The translations under genes were made by a program, and so were the position numbers. The notes below the pieces were generated by a model. That model made no database searches. It was not told the DNA's origin and saw nothing but the letters and a program-made list of their open reading frames with translations. Positions 17,785 to 30,722 of a stretch of 64,000 bases of DNA are shown one piece after another. Source of the DNA: Anaeropeptidivorans aminofermentans (GTDB taxonomy: Bacteria; Bacillota; Clostridia; Lachnospirales; UBA5962); assembly GCF_940670685.1 (NCBI RefSeq), contig NZ_OW711693.1, positions 2,852,001 to 2,916,000 on the forward strand, written 5' to 3'. The stretch's first letter is position 1. Every line of letters begins with the position of its first letter.

Positions 17785-18054
17785 TGCAGTGACAGGGAGG
17801 AGTACATATAGCTTCCGCTTTCAGAGAGAAGGCAAGGAGCCCGTAAGGTTCTAAGGTGAAAGTCTTTAGCAGGTTATATGGAAGGTAGCCCTCGAGCAGC
17901 AAACCGAACGTTTTTATCAGTAGGCCTTGCCGGGTTCTCCCGTTATAGAGAAGGGGCATAGTATTTTTGTGCTCTATAAAGGGATTTTAATCTAAATTTA
18001 GGTGGTACCGTGATATTATTCACCCTAAGCATATGCTTAGGGTGAATTTTTTAA
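17785..18054 (+). promoter_or_regulatory. T-box riboswitch (deduced Val, GTA specifier) of ilvBN
   Basis: Stem I shows AGTA (17801-17804), AGAGAG (17823-17828), AAGGTGAAAGTC and, on the 3' side, GGAAGGTAGCCC. By analogy with the glyQS leader, where GAAA precedes the specifier, the specifier is GTA at 17885-17887 (valine). The T-box AGGTGGTACCGTG (18000-18012) offers UGGU for a tRNA ending ACCA. It is followed by the terminator stem TTCACCCTAAGCAT / ATGCTTAGGGTGAA and a T-run (18019-18054). Uncharged tRNA-Val should block termination and turn on the branched-chain amino acid genes. Confidence 0.9.
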
Positions 18055-18061
18055 TATTGTA

Positions 18062-18161
18062 CAGTTAATTTACTTTTATTCCGCCATATAGCCAGATTGC
18101 TTTTATCCCGTTTCAAGTATCTTGCTTTAAATACCATAAAATAAGGAAAAAGCAAATTGAT
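18062..18161. repeat. Family B intergenic repeat, copy 4, within the ilvB leader
   Basis: Left end CAGTTAATTTACTTTTATTC, right end AAGGAAAAAGCAAATTGAT. It lies between the T-box terminator and ilvB, so it is transcribed in the antiterminated mRNA. Confidence 0.65.
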
Positions 18162-18284
18162 AATGCTGCTGTTTCATATTTGTTCAAATATAATATTGAA
18201 TCGCAGAAGACTTAAAATAAAGTAAACGTAAATCGGCAGTACTATCAGTTCATCATAATTCAAATATAAAAGGAGGCGCGTCAT

Positions 18285-20009
18285 ATGAAATTAAAAGGGA
18301 CGGAGATGTTTGTAAAATCTCTCGTAGAGGAAGGTGTTGACACTCTATTTGCCTATCCCGGGGGATACGCCATAGATATTTTTGACGAGCTGTATAAGCA
18401 GGATAAAATAGATATCATTCTCCCAAGGCATGAGCAGGCCTTGGTTCACGCAGCGGACGGATATGCAAGAAGCACCGGAAGACCCGGTGTATGCCTCGTT
18501 ACAAGCGGCCCGGGAGCAACAAACCTTGTTACGGGCATAGCAACTGCAAATTACGATTCTGTACCTCTTGTATGCTTTACAGGGCAGGTTCCCATGCACC
18601 TTATAGGAAACGACGCTTTTCAAGAGGTGGACATTATCGGCATCACAAGAAGCATCTGCAAATACGGCGTAACCGTAACCGACAGAAACGACCTTGGCAG
18701 AATCATAAAAGAAGCATTTTATATAGCCGCTACGGGAAGGCCCGGGCCTGTGGTAATAGACCTTCCAAAAGATATTATGCTTGCCTTAGGAAGCGACGAA
18801 TACCCTGAAAGCGTTTCCATAAGAGGCTATAAACCCTCTACTTTGATACATATAGGGCAGCTTAAAAAGTCTTTGGAATTTCTTGATGATGCTAAAAAGC
18901 CCTTATTTCTCATCGGCGGAGGGGTCAATATATCAGGGTCCAAAAAAGAATTCACCGCCCTTGTGGAAAAAACAAAAATCCCCGTAGCAACAACAATTAT
19001 GGGAAAAGGCGCCATAGACAGCATAAGCCCCTATTACATCGGCAATATCGGTATGCATGGCTCTTACGCGGCAAACAGAGCCGTATCGGAATGCGACGTT
19101 CTTTACTCCATAGGAACCCGATTTAACGACAGAATCACAGGGAAAATAAGTGAATTTGCAAAAAACGCGAAAATTGTTCACATAGATATTGATCCTTCTT
19201 CCATATCAAGAAATATATCCGTTGATATTCCCATCGTAGCAGACGCCAAAAATGCCATAAACGCCCTTTGGGAATACGCCGGAGAATATGAAACAACCGA
19301 ATGGCTTAAGGATATAAAAAGCTGGAAGGATAGCTTCCCCCTTGCTACAGTAGAAAAGGAAGGCTTAACCCCTAAAAAAATAATCGATAAAATAAACGAG
19401 ATGTTTAAAGACCCTGTTGTAGTAACAGACGTAGGGCAGCATCAGATGTGGGCTTCCCAGTTTATCAGCATGGATGGAGACACAAAATTCCTTACTTCCG
19501 GCGGCCTTGGCACAATGGGCTATGGTTTTCCTGCAGCCATGGGGGCAAAATTCGGAAACCCCAATAAAGACGTAATCTGTATCTCCGGCGACGGCGGCAT
19601 GCAGATGAACATTCAGGAGCTTGCCACGGCAGTATCTTATGAGCTGCCTTTGATATTATGCATATTCAATAATTCCTATCTGGGCATGGTTCGCCAGTGG
19701 CAGCAGCTTTTCTTTTCAAAGCGCTATTCCTCTACCTGCATAAGAAGAAGAAAATCCTGTGAATTAAGATGTGAAGGCCCGGGAAATGCATGCCCGCCTT
19801 ATACGCCGGATTTCGTAGCCCTTGCCGAAGCCTATGAAGCTTATGGCATTCGCGTATCCGATCCTTCGGAAATAGAAAATGCATTTAATTTCGCAAAAAG
19901 CAATAAAAACGCTCCTACCATCATTGAATTTATTATTGATATGGATGAAATGGTTTTCCCTATGGTACCCGGCGGAAATGCTTTAAGCGATATGATTTTA
20001 GATATATAG
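18285..20009 (+). CDS. ilvB: Acetolactate synthase, large (catalytic) subunit, with Cys-rich insertion
   Basis: 574 residues. Catalytic glutamate E50 in LPRHEQA; thiamine-diphosphate motif GDGG (435-438) to FNN (461-463). It condenses two pyruvates, or pyruvate and 2-oxobutyrate, in valine/leucine/isoleucine synthesis, with IlvN. Between QQLFFSKRYSST and PDFVALAEAY, where most homologues have only a few residues, there is an insertion with four cysteines (C485, C492, C496, C503) containing SCELRC and NACPPY. AAGGAGG precedes the ATG. Expression is under the upstream T-box. ilvN follows after 11 bases. Confidence 0.95.
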   Translation: MKLKGTEMFVKSLVEEGVDTLFAYPGGYAIDIFDELYKQDKIDIILPRHEQALVHAADGYARSTGRPGVCLVTSGPGATNLVTGIATANYDSVPLVCFTGQVPMHLIGNDAFQEVDIIGITRSICKYGVTVTDRNDLGRIIKEAFYIAATGRPGPVVIDLPKDIMLALGSDEYPESVSIRGYKPSTLIHIGQLKKSLEFLDDAKKPLFLIGGGVNISGSKKEFTALVEKTKIPVATTIMGKGAIDSISPYYIGNIGMHGSYAANRAVSECDVLYSIGTRFNDRITGKISEFAKNAKIVHIDIDPSSISRNISVDIPIVADAKNAINALWEYAGEYETTEWLKDIKSWKDSFPLATVEKEGLTPKKIIDKINEMFKDPVVVTDVGQHQMWASQFISMDGDTKFLTSGGLGTMGYGFPAAMGAKFGNPNKDVICISGDGGMQMNIQELATAVSYELPLILCIFNNSYLGMVRQWQQLFFSKRYSSTCIRRRKSCELRCEGPGNACPPYTPDFVALAEAYEAYGIRVSDPSEIENAFNFAKSNKNAPTIIEFIIDMDEMVFPMVPGGNALSDMILDI

Positions 20010-20020
20010 GAGGGCTCATA

Positions 20021-20542
20021 ATGAAGAAAAGATGGATTGCCTTATATGTAGAAAACGACCCGGGAGTTCTGGCAAAAATAGCAGGCCTTTTCTCCGGAAA
20101 GTCCTATAATCTGGATTCTCTCACCGTAGGGACCACCGAAGACGAAAGTGTATCCCGGATGACAATATCCCTCTACGGAGACGATGCAACCTTTGAACAG
20201 ATAAAAAAACAGCTGAACCGCTGTATAGAGGTTATCAAGGTTATAGACCTTTCAAATGTAAGAATTCATATGAAGGAAATACTCTATATGAAAATAAAAG
20301 GGCTTACGGAAAGCAATAAAGATGAACCTTTCAGAATAGCCAAAGCCTTTAATCTTACGGTAAAAGATTACAATAAATCGGAAATACTTCTTGAATCTAT
20401 TCATACGGCTCAGAAAAATGATGATATCATTTATGCAGTAAAATCCATATTTCCTTCTCTTGAAGTTGTAAGAGGCGGAAGTGTCGCCATAGAATCCATT
20501 AATACCTCTACGAAGAATTTTTCTAAGACGCTGCCTTATTAA
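20021..20542 (+). CDS. ilvN: Acetolactate synthase, small (regulatory) subunit
   Basis: 173 residues. An N-terminal ACT domain (about 4-78; YVENDPGVLAKIAGLFSGK, YNLDSLTVG) binds valine for feedback inhibition, and a C-terminal ALS small-subunit domain ends near residue 160. AGGAGG lies before the ATG, 11 bases after ilvB, so both are in one mRNA. Full length for the family. The absence of ilvC/leu genes next door means the rest of the pathway is elsewhere. Confidence 0.94.
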   Translation: MKKRWIALYVENDPGVLAKIAGLFSGKSYNLDSLTVGTTEDESVSRMTISLYGDDATFEQIKKQLNRCIEVIKVIDLSNVRIHMKEILYMKIKGLTESNKDEPFRIAKAFNLTVKDYNKSEILLESIHTAQKNDDIIYAVKSIFPSLEVVRGGSVAIESINTSTKNFSKTLPY

Positions 20543-20555
20543 ATATCACAAGAAA

Positions 20556-20592
20556 TAAATCCTGCAAAATAAATTTGCAGGATTTATATATT
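20556..20592 (+). terminator. Terminator of ilvBN
   Basis: AAATCCTGCAAA-ATAA-TTTGCAGGATTT stem with a weak T-rich tail. Confidence 0.75.
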
Positions 20593-21060
20593 TCAGAATA
20601 TTCTTGCCTAACTAAGGGAATTTAAAAAGATAAAGATATAGGCTATACAGGCCACAGGTTGTGTTTTTATGGGCATTCTTCTTATACTGAATAAAATTCT
20701 TGAATTCAAATAAAATAAGATTGATTTTCCATCCTAGAGCAAGGCCTATAGCCGCACATACTTGGGTTTCATAGAAATTTTAAATATCTACCCTATTATT
20801 TATACGCAGCGAAGATGAAAAATAATAGAAACGTAAGCTTATAAGTCGTTTTTAAGTGAACGTCTCCTTATAATCGATAAATTTTATCTTGATTACCTAT
20901 AACCCCCCTGCTTGCTCCTTTAAAATCAGAATTCTCTATTCATATAAAACTTTTGATTTTTGTAGCTTTTAAGTATAAATTTATTTTTCCATGTGATATA
21001 CTGTTAAAAGTATTTATCTCTATGAATTATAAGTAAATTCCAAACAACAGGAGTGATATA
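20593..21060. other. Spacer between ilvN and the TraX gene
   Basis: No gene seen. It contains an inverted pair CTATTATTT / AAATAATAG (around 20791-20829) and otherwise AT-rich sequence. A TATACT at about 20997 may be the -10 of the TraX gene. Confidence 0.4.
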
Positions 21061-21960
21061 ATGACAGGTTTTTCCCTTAAAATGCTTGCCCTCATCACTA
21101 TGATAATAGACCATATAGGCGCTACTTTCAGTTCCGTAGCAGGTACTCGTTCCTTAAGAATTATAGGAAGGCTTGCTTTCCCCATATACGCTTTTCTTAT
21201 AAGCGAAGGGTGCAGGCATACGAGAAATTTCAAAAAATATCTGTTAAGGCTTTTTATATTCGCCTTTATTTCAGAGATACCGTTTAATTTTCTTTTTAGA
21301 AATATCGAAAGACTTGCCTACGGAGGCGAATTTAAGCCTGTTATATTTGGCGCTCATAATGTTTTTTTCACGCTTTTCTTAGGAGCTTTTTCCGTATATG
21401 TTCTTGAGGCCCTTAAAAAGCATTTGCCCGGCCCCAAATATATGATATACCTTATATCCTATATTTTTGCTTCCTTTGCGGGTTTCTTCATTGCAAACGG
21501 CCTTGGTACAGATTACGGCGCATGGGGAGTTCTGATGATATTTTTCACTTATGTTTCCAGAGAAGAAACAAATGATAAAATATTATCTATCATAACCCCT
21601 ATTTATATGTCTGTTCTCTACTGCATGTATTACGCTTATGCAGGTGAAATATTACCGCTCATTATACTTTCTGTGGTTTTTACGATTTCTTATATAGGGC
21701 CGGAGCTTTTTAATCTTCCTAAAATAGAAAAGTACAGAGCTTATATAGTAATTGCCTTCTATATAAACGCAATATACGGCGGCATTTATCACCTTAGTAC
21801 CTTATTTATTGCAGCCCTTGCAAGCCTTCTGTTTATCAGCAAATATAACGGACAGGAAGGGAAAAAAGCCACTTATCTTTTCTATGCCGCCTACCCTCTT
21901 CATATCATTATATTAGGCGTAATATGGTATTTCTTTATATTTAAATCAAATGGGATTTAA
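21061..21960 (+). CDS. TraX family membrane protein
   Basis: 299 residues, eight to nine transmembrane helices. The opening SLKMLALITMIIDHIGA and RIIGRLAFPIYAFLISEG are hallmarks of the TraX family. Plasmid TraX acetylates F pilin, while chromosomal Firmicute members are of unknown role and resemble membrane acyltransferases. There are no conjugation genes nearby, so a pilin role is not supported. CAGGAGTGATATA precedes the ATG. Monocistronic with its own terminator. Confidence 0.88.
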   Translation: MTGFSLKMLALITMIIDHIGATFSSVAGTRSLRIIGRLAFPIYAFLISEGCRHTRNFKKYLLRLFIFAFISEIPFNFLFRNIERLAYGGEFKPVIFGAHNVFFTLFLGAFSVYVLEALKKHLPGPKYMIYLISYIFASFAGFFIANGLGTDYGAWGVLMIFFTYVSREETNDKILSIITPIYMSVLYCMYYAYAGEILPLIILSVVFTISYIGPELFNLPKIEKYRAYIVIAFYINAIYGGIYHLSTLFIAALASLLFISKYNGQEGKKATYLFYAAYPLHIIILGVIWYFFIFKSNGI

Positions 21961-22014
21961 AATAAGCATAGAAATAAAATTCTTTATGGATAACTGTCAA
22001 TTAAAATGTTTGAA

Positions 22015-22051
22015 AGAGCATATCGTTTTAAATGGACGATATGCTTTTTTA
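22015..22051 (+). terminator. Terminator of the TraX gene
   Basis: AGCATATCGT / ACGATATGCT stem followed by six T residues. Confidence 0.9.
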
Positions 22052-22161
22052 TTTCTCTGCCTTGGGCAGTAATTGAAAATATGAATTAAAAGAAAGAAAT
22101 GCAGAAACAGCAATGCCATTTCGGATATTTTTGATGAAGAAGTCACGCTTTCACGGTAAAT

Positions 22162-22291
22162 TATAGTAAATTTCACAGAAGGATGCAATAAAAAGCTATT
22201 TTCCATAAACGGCTTAAACATATAAAATCCTTAAGTTTAATCCATTCAAAATATACGGTTTTTATTACTGTTTCATTTGAAATTGACTATA
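22162..22291. repeat. Family A intergenic repeat, sub-type A2 (130 bp)
   Basis: TATAGTAAATTTCACAGAAG at the left, TTTGAAATTGACTATA at the right, with the A2 core ACGGCTTAAACATATAAAA. Fills the TraX/MerR spacer with no overlap of either gene. Confidence 0.75.
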
Positions 22292-22385
22292 AACTGAGCT
22301 TTGGACTTTTGAGCCGCACCCTAATAAGCAGAACAAGATAAATAGAGTTGTTAGTGGAAGGGCAAAATAAGACAATGGCTAGAAA

Positions 22386-22414
22386 TTGTAGTTTCGCAAT
22401 ATACACGGTATAAT
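22386..22414 (+). promoter_or_regulatory. Likely promoter of the first MerR gene
   Basis: TTGTAG, 17 bases, TATAAT; the -10 ends 18 bases before the start codon. Confidence 0.45.
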
Positions 22415-22432
22415 ATCATAGAGGTGTTAAAA

Positions 22433-23248
22433 ATGTTTAAGATAGGTGAATTCTCCAAACTGACACAAGTATCAATTCGTATGCTCCGATACTATGATGA
22501 AACAGGTTTGCTGAAACCTGCGGAAATTGATAAATTTACGAATTACAGGCTATATTCAACCGATCAGATTCCTCTATTGAATAAAATTCTATTCCTGCGG
22601 GATTTAGGCTTTAATGTTTCTGAAATTGCCCTTGCTCTTAGTCAATGGAGTGATAACTTTATTGCTGATTTACTTGATAATAAACGCCTGGAAATTGAAA
22701 ATATAATTAAAACTGAGCAGGATAAACTCTCTAGGATTGAACTTGCAAAAAGGGATATTCAGCAAGAAAAAATAACAATACATTATAATGTTTCAATTAA
22801 ATCCATTCCCAGTTATCAAGTTTTTTCTTTAAGGCGGGTTGTTCCCGATTATTATGCCGAAGGGTTATTATGGAAAGAAATGTCGGCTTTTGCTGATAAG
22901 AACAATATACCCGTTTCAAATAATACCTTTACCATTTATCACGATACGGATTATAAAGAAAAAGACGTTGATATTGAAATATGCGCGCCTGTGGCACGAA
23001 TGGGTGAAAATATAGGCGGTTTTACATATCGAAATATCGAGCCTGTTCCAATTATGGCATGTACTATGGTATATGGGCCATTTGAAAATATTGCAGGCGC
23101 ATACCTTGCCTTTGCGGGCTGGTTGCAGGAACACAGTCAATACAAAATGACAGGGCAAAGCCGGCAAATCGTTCATCGTGGGCCGTGGAACGAAGAAACC
23201 CCTGATAAATATTTGACTGAAATACAAATCCCATTGAGAAAGATATAA
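22433..23248 (+). CDS. MerR-family regulator with GyrI-like effector-binding domain
   Basis: 271 residues. MerR winged-helix domain at 1-70 (FKIGEFSKLTQVSIRMLRYY, then YRLYSTDQIPLLNKILFLRD), coiled-coil dimerisation helix (about 75-115), and a C-terminal GyrI/BmrR-type small-molecule domain (about 120-271). GAGGTG seven bases upstream supports the ATG at 22433. BmrR/BltR-like proteins sense hydrophobic compounds and activate efflux genes, but no exporter is adjacent; the next gene is a TrmO-like protein, separated by a terminator. Target unknown. Confidence 0.88.
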   Translation: MFKIGEFSKLTQVSIRMLRYYDETGLLKPAEIDKFTNYRLYSTDQIPLLNKILFLRDLGFNVSEIALALSQWSDNFIADLLDNKRLEIENIIKTEQDKLSRIELAKRDIQQEKITIHYNVSIKSIPSYQVFSLRRVVPDYYAEGLLWKEMSAFADKNNIPVSNNTFTIYHDTDYKEKDVDIEICAPVARMGENIGGFTYRNIEPVPIMACTMVYGPFENIAGAYLAFAGWLQEHSQYKMTGQSRQIVHRGPWNEETPDKYLTEIQIPLRKI

Positions 23249-23251
23249 AAG

Positions 23252-23288
23252 GAAGCGTTTTGCAGCTTTGCTGCAAGGCGCTTTTTTA
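23252..23288 (+). terminator. Terminator of the MerR gene
   Basis: AGCGTTTTGCAGC / GCTGCAAGGCGCT stem with one mismatch and six T residues. Confidence 0.85.
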
Positions 23289-23362
23289 CTATTGACTCTC
23301 ACATGATGTGAGGGTCTAAGATGGATTTACAGGCAAATAAAATCATATGGAGGAATGAAATT

Positions 23363-23839
23363 ATGCAAAAATTTAATGTCAATCCCATTGGAAAAATCAG
23401 TATAAACAAGGATGGAATGTTTATTAAACTTGAGCGGAAATATATTCCCGCCCTCAAAGCTTTAAACGGTTTTAGCCACCTCAATGTCATTTGGTGGTTT
23501 AGCGGCTTTGACAATGAAGAAACAAGAAATATCCTCGAAACACCGCAGCCATATAAAAATGCTCCAGAGGTAATGGGTATTTTTGCCACAAGGTCACCTG
23601 TCCGTCCCAATCCCATTGCCTTGACAGCGGTAGAAATTATCCATATTGACTATGAAAACGGTACTATTCAAATTGCGTATATTGATGCCAACGACAACTC
23701 GCCTGTGCTTGACATAAAACCATATACGCCAAGCCTTGATAAGGTGGAAAACCCCAGTGTACCGGAATGGTGTTGCCATTGGCCCAAGAGCTTAGAAGAC
23801 TCCGCAAATTTCGATTGGGAAAATGAGTTTAATTTCTAA
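23363..23839 (+). CDS. TrmO/TsaA-like (YaeB family) tRNA methyltransferase homologue
   Basis: 158 residues from the ATG at 23363, which has TGGAGGA upstream. Family marks: PIGKI near the start, ALNGFSHLNVIWWF, the ATRSPVRPNPIALTAVEI core and LDIKPYTP. TrmO uses S-adenosylmethionine to methylate N6 of threonylcarbamoyl-adenosine at position 37 of some tRNAs. Many Firmicute members are short, single-domain and may have other methylation targets, so the exact reaction is inferred. Confidence 0.85.
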   Translation: MQKFNVNPIGKISINKDGMFIKLERKYIPALKALNGFSHLNVIWWFSGFDNEETRNILETPQPYKNAPEVMGIFATRSPVRPNPIALTAVEIIHIDYENGTIQIAYIDANDNSPVLDIKPYTPSLDKVENPSVPEWCCHWPKSLEDSANFDWENEFNF

Positions 23840-23873
23840 TGCTCCTATGATACGGTGAAAATGAACAAACCTT

Positions 23874-23976
23874 TATAGTAAACTTAAAGTGAAACAAGAA
23901 GAAAACCGTATATTTACTTAGGCTTAAAATGTACTATCTCCTGCGAAAATTCTTATTTTTAAGCCTATAAGCAAAT
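23874..23976. repeat. Family A intergenic repeat, truncated copy in opposite orientation
   Basis: Starts TATAGTAAACTTAAAGTG and holds GGCTTAAAATGTAC and TTTTTAAGCC, but the right terminus is absent; the sequence passes straight into the hairpin at 23978. Confidence 0.6.
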
Positions 23977-23977
23977 G

Positions 23978-24012
23978 AAGCATGGCGCAGCTTTTAGGCT
24001 GTGCCATGCTTC
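23978..24012. terminator. Strong hairpin between converging genes
   Basis: GAAGCATGGCGCAG / CTGTGCCATGCTTC (one G-T pair) with a CTTTTAGG-type loop, between the converging TrmO and second MerR genes. There is no T-run, so termination efficiency is uncertain. Confidence 0.6.
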
Positions 24013-24065
24013 TAAACGGATACTGTTTTATGACAGACGGCCCTATACCATCCTTTTTTATTAGA

Positions 24066-24980
24066 TTATATAAGCTTTATGGGGCATAAAAGATCAAGCT
24101 TTCGCTCTCCTTCTTCTTCCGAAATAAATGTTTCATAATCTACACATTCTTCAAGCCATTGAGCCTCCGCTTCAAATGCATATTTTTCGCTTTCCATAAC
24201 CCAGTTATAAAGCAGAGCCCATTTCTCGCCTATTTCCTTTACCTTTGAAGAAATAGACGCATATAAACCGCCTTCAAAATTCTTTCTAATAAAAGGCTCC
24301 GGAATTTCAAACCCTTCGGGCACAGCAATCCATATTTCATATCCATATACCGGATTATTTTCCGTAGGACTGGGATTGTTAAAGCCAAAATGCCTGAACC
24401 CTCCCTTTTTATGAAGAGAATTTTCAAGAACAAATTTATCCACCTCCTTAGAACAATCCATCTCCGGCATTTCACTTTCAGCACAATAGGAAGCCACCGT
24501 CATTTCAGGAATTCTTACAATCCTTACATCGTTTATATTGCTCATATCCATATTCCTTTCAGAGAGCAGAATTTGAAGGGCTGCATTTTCCTTAGATAAA
24601 TGATTTATTGTCTGATTTTCAAGATATAAAAACCATTGGTCAAGGCTTCTTTCCTTTTGCAAATTAAGAATCAGCCGTTCAATAATGTAAGACAAGCCGT
24701 CAAATAAATCCTTTTTTCTTCTTAATTTCATAAGATTATTTTTCATAATTTCAACAGATATATCAACATCATTGAAGGTAAACATTTTTTCAATATCCCC
24801 TATGGGAATTTCGAGCTTCCTTAGCAATGCTATCTGCTTAATGCGAATGATATTTTCATCATCATATAAGCGATATCCGCTGTCTGTTCTAAAGCTCTTA
24901 AGTATGCCTTTTTCTTCCCAATGCCTAAGGGTTCTGTTGGAAATATCAAATAATTTAGCCGTCTCTCCTATTCTAAGCAT
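24066..24980 (-). CDS. MerR-family regulator with C-terminal effector-binding region
   Basis: 304 residues from the ATG at 24980 (GAGGGG seven bases upstream). MerR DNA-binding domain at 1-70 (LRIGETAKLFDISNRTLRHW, GYRLYDDENIIRIKQIALLR), helical linker (about 75-140), then a GyrI-like domain (about 155-290) with a conserved GFNNPSPTENNPVYGYEIW region. The promoter has the 19-bp spacer and a perfect palindrome typical of MerR-controlled promoters (25006-25036), so autoregulation is very likely. The inducer is unknown. Confidence 0.9.
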   Translation of the reverse strand: MLRIGETAKLFDISNRTLRHWEEKGILKSFRTDSGYRLYDDENIIRIKQIALLRKLEIPIGDIEKMFTFNDVDISVEIMKNNLMKLRRKKDLFDGLSYIIERLILNLQKERSLDQWFLYLENQTINHLSKENAALQILLSERNMDMSNINDVRIVRIPEMTVASYCAESEMPEMDCSKEVDKFVLENSLHKKGGFRHFGFNNPSPTENNPVYGYEIWIAVPEGFEIPEPFIRKNFEGGLYASISSKVKEIGEKWALLYNWVMESEKYAFEAEAQWLEECVDYETFISEEEGERKLDLLCPIKLI

Positions 24981-25005
24981 TTTACCCCTCCTCTCTCTGA
25001 AAGAT

Positions 25006-25036
25006 ATCATAATACTTTACGCCGCGTAAAGGTCAA
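25006..25036 (-). promoter_or_regulatory. MerR-type promoter with 19-bp spacer and palindromic operator
   Basis: TTGACC (25031-25036) and TATGAT (25006-25011) on the minus strand, separated by 19 bases; the 17-bp perfect palindrome CTTTACGCCGCGTAAAG (25015-25031) fills the spacer. This is the classic geometry that MerR proteins untwist to activate transcription. Confidence 0.85.
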
Positions 25037-25056
25037 TACCTCTCGTAATTTTATCA

Positions 25057-25087
25057 CAAAAAAAGAAGAAGCTATAGCTTCTTCTCT
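25057..25087 (-). terminator. Terminator of the rRNA-tRNA operon
   Basis: AGAAGAAGCTATAGCTTCTT stem followed, on the minus strand, by CTTTTTTT. Confidence 0.88.
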
Positions 25088-25105
25088 AAATTTTCGCATA
25101 AAAAA

Positions 25106-25177
25106 CTCCCCGAACAGGATTCGAACCTGTGACCCTCCGGTTAACAGCCGGATGCTCTACCGCTGAGCTATCGAGGA
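25106..25177 (-). tRNA. tRNA-Asn (GTT)
   Basis: Minus-strand cloverleaf: acceptor TCCTCGA / TCGGGGA (one T-G pair), D arm with AGCTCAGCGGTAGAGC, anticodon loop CTGTTAACC with anticodon GTT, T arm GGTTCGAATCC, discriminator G. CCA is not encoded. It is the last gene of the rRNA operon. Confidence 0.95.
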
Positions 25178-25459
25178 ATATTAGAAATACAAGTAGTTAG
25201 TTCTATAAATCATACACGACTCTCGTATGGTTTATAGAACGATATTTTACGAAGTAAAATTAAACTTCCTTAATAAAAACTCTTATATTTTTAAACTTTA
25301 TTCAGTTTACATTTTATTCCGGCTATTGTCAATACCCTAAAAACTAAATAGAGAAAGAAGGATCTGAAACGATTGTGATGCTTAACCATAGCGTAAGCTA
25401 TCTTTCGATAAGCTGTTTTCTTTAGCTTTGCATCTTTGATATATTTTCATATACCCTTT
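25178..25459 (-). other. 23S-tRNA spacer, no 5S rRNA gene
   Basis: No sequence resembling a 5S rRNA (no GAACACGGAAGTTAAG-like core) on either strand. It holds a hairpin TTCTATAAATCATACACGA / TCGTATGGTTTATAGAA (25200-25240), probably an rRNA processing stem. Confidence 0.7.
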
Positions 25460-30354
<4,895 letters not shown>

Positions 30355-30586
30355 CCTTGTCCACTCTTGTCTAAAAGCAAGCTTTTAGACTGTCAAACGG
30401 ATATTTCATATCCTTTTTGACTATCTGGCATTTTTTATCTCGTATTACTTTTCTTCGTTAGCCTTAAAGCTCTCAAAGTTTATTTCTTTTCGGGTTGGTT
30501 CTTTCCTTATTATTCAGTTTTCAATGTTCTGGTTTTTGCTTCTCGTGCTTGTTTTCCTGCGCTGTCCTCTCTCGGACGCAAAATCT

Positions 30587-30615
30587 AGTTTACCACAGCA
30601 TCCCCTTTATGTCAA
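30587..30615 (-). promoter_or_regulatory. rRNA operon promoter
   Basis: TTGACA (30610-30615), 17 bases, TAAACT (30587-30592) on the minus strand, about 230 bp before the 16S 5' end. The leader between holds hairpins but no gene. Confidence 0.8.
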
Positions 30616-30663
30616 CATCTTTTTTAAATTATTTTTCGCTTTTTTTATTTCCCTTAATTTATT

Positions 30664-30687
30664 AAGGCCGGAAAGCTTTCCGGCCTT
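30664..30687. terminator. Perfect 24-bp palindrome after the GGDEF-EAL gene
   Basis: AAGGCCGGAAAG is followed directly by its exact inverted copy, 36 bp past the stop of the diguanylate-type gene on the minus strand. The tail (AATAAATTAAG) is not a clean T-run. Confidence 0.6.
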
Positions 30688-30722
30688 AGGCAATACTTTA
30701 TTTTATATGGTTCTACGGTCTA

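Noticed and set aside
25178-25459. Expected 5S rRNA after 23S
   Set aside because: No 5S core sequence or fold visible on either strand.
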